A DNA stretch of 64,000 nt from Solanum dulcamara. Taxonomy: Eukaryota > Streptophyta > Magnoliopsida > Solanales > Solanaceae. The notes beneath the pieces were generated by a model that made no database searches, had not been told where the DNA came from, and saw only the letters and a program-made list of their open reading frames with translations. The translations under genes were made by a program, and so were the position numbers. Location: positions 32,049,246 to 32,113,245 of the forward strand of contig NC_077241.1 of NCBI RefSeq assembly GCF_947179165.1. Direction: 5' to 3'. Position 1 is the first letter of the stretch. Every line of letters begins with the position of its first letter. This document shows, in pieces, positions 59,285-64,000 of the stretch.

Positions 59285-62200
59285 ATGGGAGGGGAACCAC
59301 CTCCCGACGTAGGAAAATTTCGTTCGAAAGATAGGAACGAAGATAACGATGACACGAATGCAATGCAAGTCGTAGCATCGAAAAATTCCACCCGTAGCCC
59401 CTCCAAAGTGCAAAATCAGTCGGCGATCACTGTAGCACTATCGGAGGAGCAACTCGCCTGGGTTCATCACATCAACGATTTGGAGAAAGCTGGGCGGATT
59501 CGAATCGAACAAACAATTGGGGAATCATCAGCATTGCAAGAACTACACAATATGCAAAAATCAAATCAGTTGAATCATCCATGGTCGAGATATTCACTGG
59601 CGACTGAAGAGGCTAAGTTAACTGCGCCGCCGCAGTTTCCATCACTCGTTCGACCTAGTTCCGGCCATGTTCGAGAGGATATGACCACTGGGGATTGTTC
59701 CCCAGACGATGGCGCACATAATGGGACAAGTTTCACCGGCGTAGCTATCGCCGGTGATAATATCGACACCGGCGCCGGAGCTTCGGCAAGCTTAAAGGAC
59801 CAAACTCAATGTCAAAATACTCAGCTGGACATGGAGCACCTCACAGGCATAAACAACCAGCTCGAATATCAATTTGGAATCACAAATTTCAATTTGACCA
59901 CTGACCGCGATTTTGGCACCGGAGCTCAGGCAACAATTTCATCTCAAAATCAAAACCAGCTCGAATCTCTACCAAAAGCTTCGAATTTTAATTTGAATTC
60001 TGAACGTGAAGAGGTCGCCGGAGCTCCGGCGAGCCAATTGGTTCAAGGCATAGTTCAACAGGTTCGTGACAGTGTTGAGAAGCTTCCTAGCTATGTGGCA
60101 AGCCTCGAATCACTACCAATCAAGTCAAATTTGAAAAGTCGTCAAGACGACAACCACAGTGGGGTCGCCGGAGTTTCGGCGAGACAAATGATGAGGGGCC
60201 AATATCAAAATGTTCCTAAGGCTGTTGGGAGGCTTCCTACACAAACTACAGACCCCAAATTAGCTCCGAAAAGTTCAAATCCAAAAAGTCGTCAAGACTT
60301 GCTTGAGGAAGAAAGTCACAGTCACAGTGATGTTAGAACTGAGGAGATTACATTGGCAAATTATCAATCTCAGTACCTTGCCAATGGTATTCAATCCCAA
60401 AATAATCAAACGAATCAAATGCCAAAAGGATTGAACCACCCCCACAGCAGCAGCTCAACCACAGGAGCACAAGGTAAGTCCTCTCACTCTCTTGAACTCA
60501 ATATGCAGGGTCAGTATATTTGTTCCCCTAATGACATGCAAATACAATCTAAGCATATTGAGAATTCTAATAATCTTGTGCAATGTTTGAATAATAATGT
60601 GGTGCCTAATGTTAATGAGTCTATCCATCACATTGGTAAGCATAGTACAGATGGGCATCCCTCTAATCCTATAATTGTTGATGCTAACTTGTTGAACTCC
60701 AGGGGAGCTTGTGAACTCCCTGGTACTGCTCCTAGTATGGTCATGCAGGATACTGAGCATACTAATCCCAAGCCTAATACCAACTCTCAAAACAGGGCCA
60801 ACAACATGATGCAAATGCATAAGCCTGTAAGTATTCAAAATAGCTTCCCTAAAGTCTCCTCCAATTTTGATAGGCTTAACCCCACTAACCAGGGCCCCAA
60901 ACCTGTTAGTAACCAGCCCCAGCCAATAGAAAGCATCACTAAAAATCCCCCAAAGAACCAGTTCCCTAATAGAAAGGAACAGGTCCCTCAGCCAGCCCCA
61001 TATACAGTCATCCAAACCTTTGCTTCCAAACTGAGGCTGAACCAAGCAAAAAATGATATCCCTCTTAATTTGTCTGCTCCTATTTACACCACCAGACAAG
61101 GCCTACCAGCTGTCATTTATGACAAAGAGGATTTCATGGTGAAATTGGCTGAAAAGTGTAAATATACCCTTGTTGGAAAATTCAGCAATACTATGCCTAA
61201 GGTGGAGCTAATAAGGAGAAGCTTCATTCTCCAAACTCAATTGATAGGGGGTGTTAAAATTGCCCATTTCAATGCCAGACATGTGTATATTGACTTGGAC
61301 AATGAATTGGACTACACAACTGTGTGGACCAAGCAAAGAATGACCATTGAAGGCCAAGCCATGAGGATACAAACCTGGACTCCAACTTTTAGGCCTGAGG
61401 AGGAGACTCCCATTGTCCCAGTCTGGGTTGCCCTTCCTGAACTCCCCTGGCACTGTTATGATAAGGAGTTCCTGACCACTCTCCTTGCTCCTGTGGGGAA
61501 AGTACTCTTCATGGATGCAGCCTCTATTCAGAAGACTAGGGGAAGTACTGCTAAGGTAAGAGTGTAGGTCAACCTTACACAAGAAAGACCCCATCATGTA
61601 TGGCTTGGGCATGACAAAAGTGATCCTACAATAGGAAGATGGCAGGAACTTTTATATGAGAGTGTACCTGTATTGCAAGCATCAGGGGCACAAGGTGCAT
61701 GTGTGTAATATCAAGAGAAGAGATGAAGAACAAATGAAAAAGAAAAGTTCTGAAAATACAACAAAAAATACAAGTCAAACTCAGGGAGAGAGCAAAGAGC
61801 ACAACCAACCTCAACCTGACAACTTACAGGTGCACCAAAATCCTTTGACATCCAATATACCACAACAGTCACAGAACAATAAGACTAGCAAGGAGGACAA
61901 TGCTTGGCAAACTCAGAGAAGGAAACAGAACAAAGGACACACTAATGGCCAGCTGAACCAAGAAACAAGAGCTGCAGGAGTATTAACCAAAGGTAAGTAT
62001 GTTGCAGTGCAGCAAAGCAAAGTAAATCCAGGTAAAACTACTACTTCTATCTCTATTCCAAATGTTCATGTTGATCTTGCTATGCAAGACCAACCCACTA
62101 ACCAAATTGCAGGGAACACACACATTCAAAAGAACTCAATAGTGAGGAGTTCATCAACAATGCAGGAAAGCACTCCAAATCAGAGACAAGGTATTGACTT

Positions 62201-63299
62201 ATCTCTCCCACAAACCCCATCCCCCCATATTGTATGCACAAGTACTATCTTAACAGGTATTGCTCAAGGGACCAATGCTGCAAGGAACTCAGGTATTGAC
62301 TTATCACTCCCAATACCCCTGAACCTCCCAAAGATTAATATTGTTGCTGCTGATCTGGTAGTTGAAGGAGGAAAGGCTGGAAGTGTACAGGAGAACCCCA
62401 CTAACATGCAGGATAGGGAAACCAATAGGGGAGGGGTACCCCCTCATGCTATGCATGAGAGTATTGTTGAACTTACCATGCAAGCTAGCAAAGGTGCCAT
62501 GGCCAAAGATCTGGGATCTCATCCCAGTACTAGTGGTAAAAGTACTACTGTTCAAAAGAATAAGCTGAGCAAGAAAAGAAGAGAAGCCATCAAAAAGAAA
62601 ATAAAAGAAATGAACTCAACTGAGAAATGTCAAACTCCCAAAATGGACAGTGTGATAGTACAGCAAGGGGAGCAGGGGTGTCAACAATTTGTCTTAGATG
62701 ATGACCAGGTGGGGATGAATATCACTCCTCTCCAAGCCCATTGCATTCCTACATCTCCCAGAAATCTAGCTGAAATCATCACTGAGAGAGCTACTGATCT
62801 ACCTCAGCTCACCTGCACCCTCAACATACAAGAAGATGAGTATGCTGTGTGTGAGTCTGAGAATGAGGAAGATTCTGATGACCAGCCTATGGAAGATGAA
62901 GAGGACAGTGATTATCAACCAATGACTGACTCTGAGGATGAGGATGCTGTGAGTGAAATTAAGGCTTCCAGCCCATCCAGGGACAAGGTGCATGAGGATG
63001 AGGTCCAACTGGTTGCTAAGTCCCAGGGATCATCTGATGCACATAGGGTCACTCATTCTGAAGAGGTGGAAGACCATGACCATGGGGAAGAGGCACAAAA
63101 AGAAGATCACCTGGAGGCATTCAGATCTACAATGACAGCTGTATTGCAGAAGGAAAGTCAGCAAGACAAGGAAAAGAAGGAGCCACCCTCTAAAAGTAAG
63201 CAGACAAAGAAGAAGACTAAACAAAGTATCATCAGCAGTTTTGCTAATGTTGTTGTCAACAGCAACATCAACACTAGGTCCAAAACTCAAAAACCCTGA
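59285..63299 (+). pseudogene. LINE ORF1 (RNA-binding protein), one stop and one frameshift
   Basis: I take MGGEPPPDVGKFRSKDRNED at 59285 as start; the open frame extends upstream into the F LTR junction. A long Ser/Gln/Asn-rich region is followed by a DUF4283-like domain at about 61121-61564 (KYTLVGKFSNTMPKVELIRR, NARHVYIDLDNELDYTTVW, PVWVALPELPWHCYDKEF). TAG at 61565-61567 ends the first part, most simply a CAG-to-TAG change. A small indel between about 61640 and 61680 shifts to the frame that runs 61656-63299. There the knuckle YLYCKHQGHKVHVC lacks its first Cys. The C-terminal part has IDLSLP repeats, a Lys-rich stretch (KKRREAIKKKIKEM) and an acidic tract near 62860-62950. The protein would coat LINE RNA. 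Confidence 0.9.
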
Positions 63300-64000
63300 T
63301 GATTAGTACAATCTGCTGGAATGCAAGGAGTATTGATACTCAGGGGACCCTTGATAGGTTACAAAGGTTGAAAGACTTTCATAAGCTGTCTATCATAGCA
63401 GTGCTGGAACCTTTTTCCAACAAATCTCAAATTCAGTTCCACAGAATTCAGCTAGGTATGGATAATGTTATGTCCAACTCCAATAGCAAAATCTGGTTAT
63501 TCTGGAACAAAGACATTGCCTGCAACATTTTGGACCAGGATGAGCAGCAGATCACTTGTGAGATTAATCATGTGGCTTGTCCTAATAGCTACCTCATTAC
63601 CTTTGTCTATGCAAAGTGCAAGGATTACATGAGAAGAGACTTATGGGACAAGATGTTGCAGTTCTCCAGTAAGGAGAAGCCTTGGTGCACCATTGGAGAC
63701 TTCAATGTTATTACAGATGTTGAAGAAAAGATGGGGGGCCAGCCATATAATATGAACAAGAGCTTTGAGTTTATTAGTGTGATAGAAGCATGTGGACCCA
63801 CTGATCTGGGGTTCTGTGGGCAGAAGTTCACCTGGTGCAACAATAGGGACAAAGATGCTAGAATTTGGAAAAGACTTGACAGGGCCATGGTTAATGACTC
63901 TTGGTTAGAAGTCATGCCTGTAACAACTGTCAGTCACTTAGCCTCTACAGGATCTGACCATTGCCCTCTATTGATGGAAAGCAGGGCAAAACAAGGTAAT
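63299..64000 (+). CDS. LINE ORF2, APE-type endonuclease (N-terminal part)
   Basis: ATG 63299-63301 overlaps the ORF1 stop as TGATG. The frame is open for 234 codons to the window end. The endonuclease nicks target DNA so that the RT domain (not in the window) can prime on it. Visible conserved residues: Asn in CWNARSI (residue 8), Glu in AVLEPFS (37), FVYAKC (102-107), GDFNVI (133-138), RLDRAM (192-197) and SDHCPLL (219-225). This is the order of exonuclease/endonuclease/phosphatase-fold LINE endonucleases, and no catalytic residue appears lost. The start is chosen because it is the first in-frame ATG and because compact TGATG overlap suggests termination-reinitiation. Confidence 0.93.
   Translation, partial: MISTICWNARSIDTQGTLDRLQRLKDFHKLSIIAVLEPFSNKSQIQFHRIQLGMDNVMSNSNSKIWLFWNKDIACNILDQDEQQITCEINHVACPNSYLITFVYAKCKDYMRRDLWDKMLQFSSKEKPWCTIGDFNVITDVEEKMGGQPYNMNKSFEFISVIEACGPTDLGFCGQKFTWCNNRDKDARIWKRLDRAMVNDSWLEVMPVTTVSHLASTGSDHCPLLMESRAKQGN

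Larger units (their letters stand above)
59213..64000 (+). mobile_element. L1-type plant LINE, 5' part, inserted in F's 5' LTR
   Basis: Non-LTR retrotransposon running left to right and cut by the window end. The 5' boundary is set by loss of F LTR homology at about 59212. ORF1 (59285-63299) has a DUF4283-like RNA-binding region and a zinc knuckle. ORF2 starts at 63299 with an APE-type endonuclease; RT should follow beyond 64000. ORF1 has one stop and one frameshift, so this copy is probably inactive, although ORF2 is open as far as seen. Confidence 0.93.

Noticed and set aside
60455..61099. 214-codon minus-strand open frame opposite LINE ORF1
   Set aside because: Shadow of the well-supported ORF1 coding frame on the other strand; no domain recognised.

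Overview
The window is plant nuclear DNA made entirely of transposable elements. I found no host gene, tRNA gene or CRISPR array. The LTR retrotransposons have 2-3.5 kb LTRs, primer-binding sites of the initiator tRNA-Met type (TGGTATCAGAGC or variants), gag-PR-RT-RNaseH-IN order and a C-terminal chromodomain. They therefore look like Ty3/gypsy chromoviruses of the Del/Tekay kind. Together with the plant L1-type LINE at the right edge (DUF4283-like ORF1, APE-type ORF2), the style suggests pericentromeric or other repeat-rich DNA of a eudicot, most likely Solanaceae. The family placement is an inference; I cannot name the species.

Layout (A-H are my labels). A (1-1127, minus) is an old pol remnant. 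B (minus) lies in A: 3' LTR 1128-3435, pol 3436-6574, gag/PR 11314-13239, and only the first 65 bp of its 5' LTR (13240-13304). C (plus, 6575-11313) sits inside B's PR-RT linker. D (plus, 13305-16873) sits inside B's 5' LTR and is cut in gag by E. E (plus) has its 5' LTR at 16874-19017, gag-pol at 19237-23611 and 34820-34995, and a broken 3' LTR at 35237-35552 and 46951-48437. Three elements lie in E: G (minus, 23612-34819, target duplication CGTAC), H (plus, 35553-46950, target duplication GTGAA) and F (minus, from 48438). F's 5' LTR is cut at about 59212 by a LINE (plus) that runs off the window. The deepest chain is A > B > D > E > F > LINE, six layers. The missing right halves should follow beyond the window in the reverse order.

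Age follows the nesting. G and H have LTR pairs about 99% identical (by-eye counts of roughly 20 and 36 substitutions). F's LTRs differ by about 10%, E's by more, and B and A are badly decayed. G keeps one gag-pol frame without frameshifts but carries nine in-frame stops, each explicable as C-to-T change at CAG or CGA. H has near-identical LTRs, PBS and PPT but only wrecked pol remnants, plus an antisense 5S-rRNA-like sequence, so it was probably mobilised in trans.

The most interesting signal is structural. Just downstream of the PBS, D, E, G and H each carry a hairpin spanning exactly 40 nt. Its 8-nt loop ends in a self-complementary hexamer (GCGCGC, GCATGC, GTGCAC, GCGCGC), which resembles a retroviral dimerisation-initiation stem-loop. 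A second hairpin precedes the PPT in five elements, and a third lies within the LTRs of C, E, G and H.
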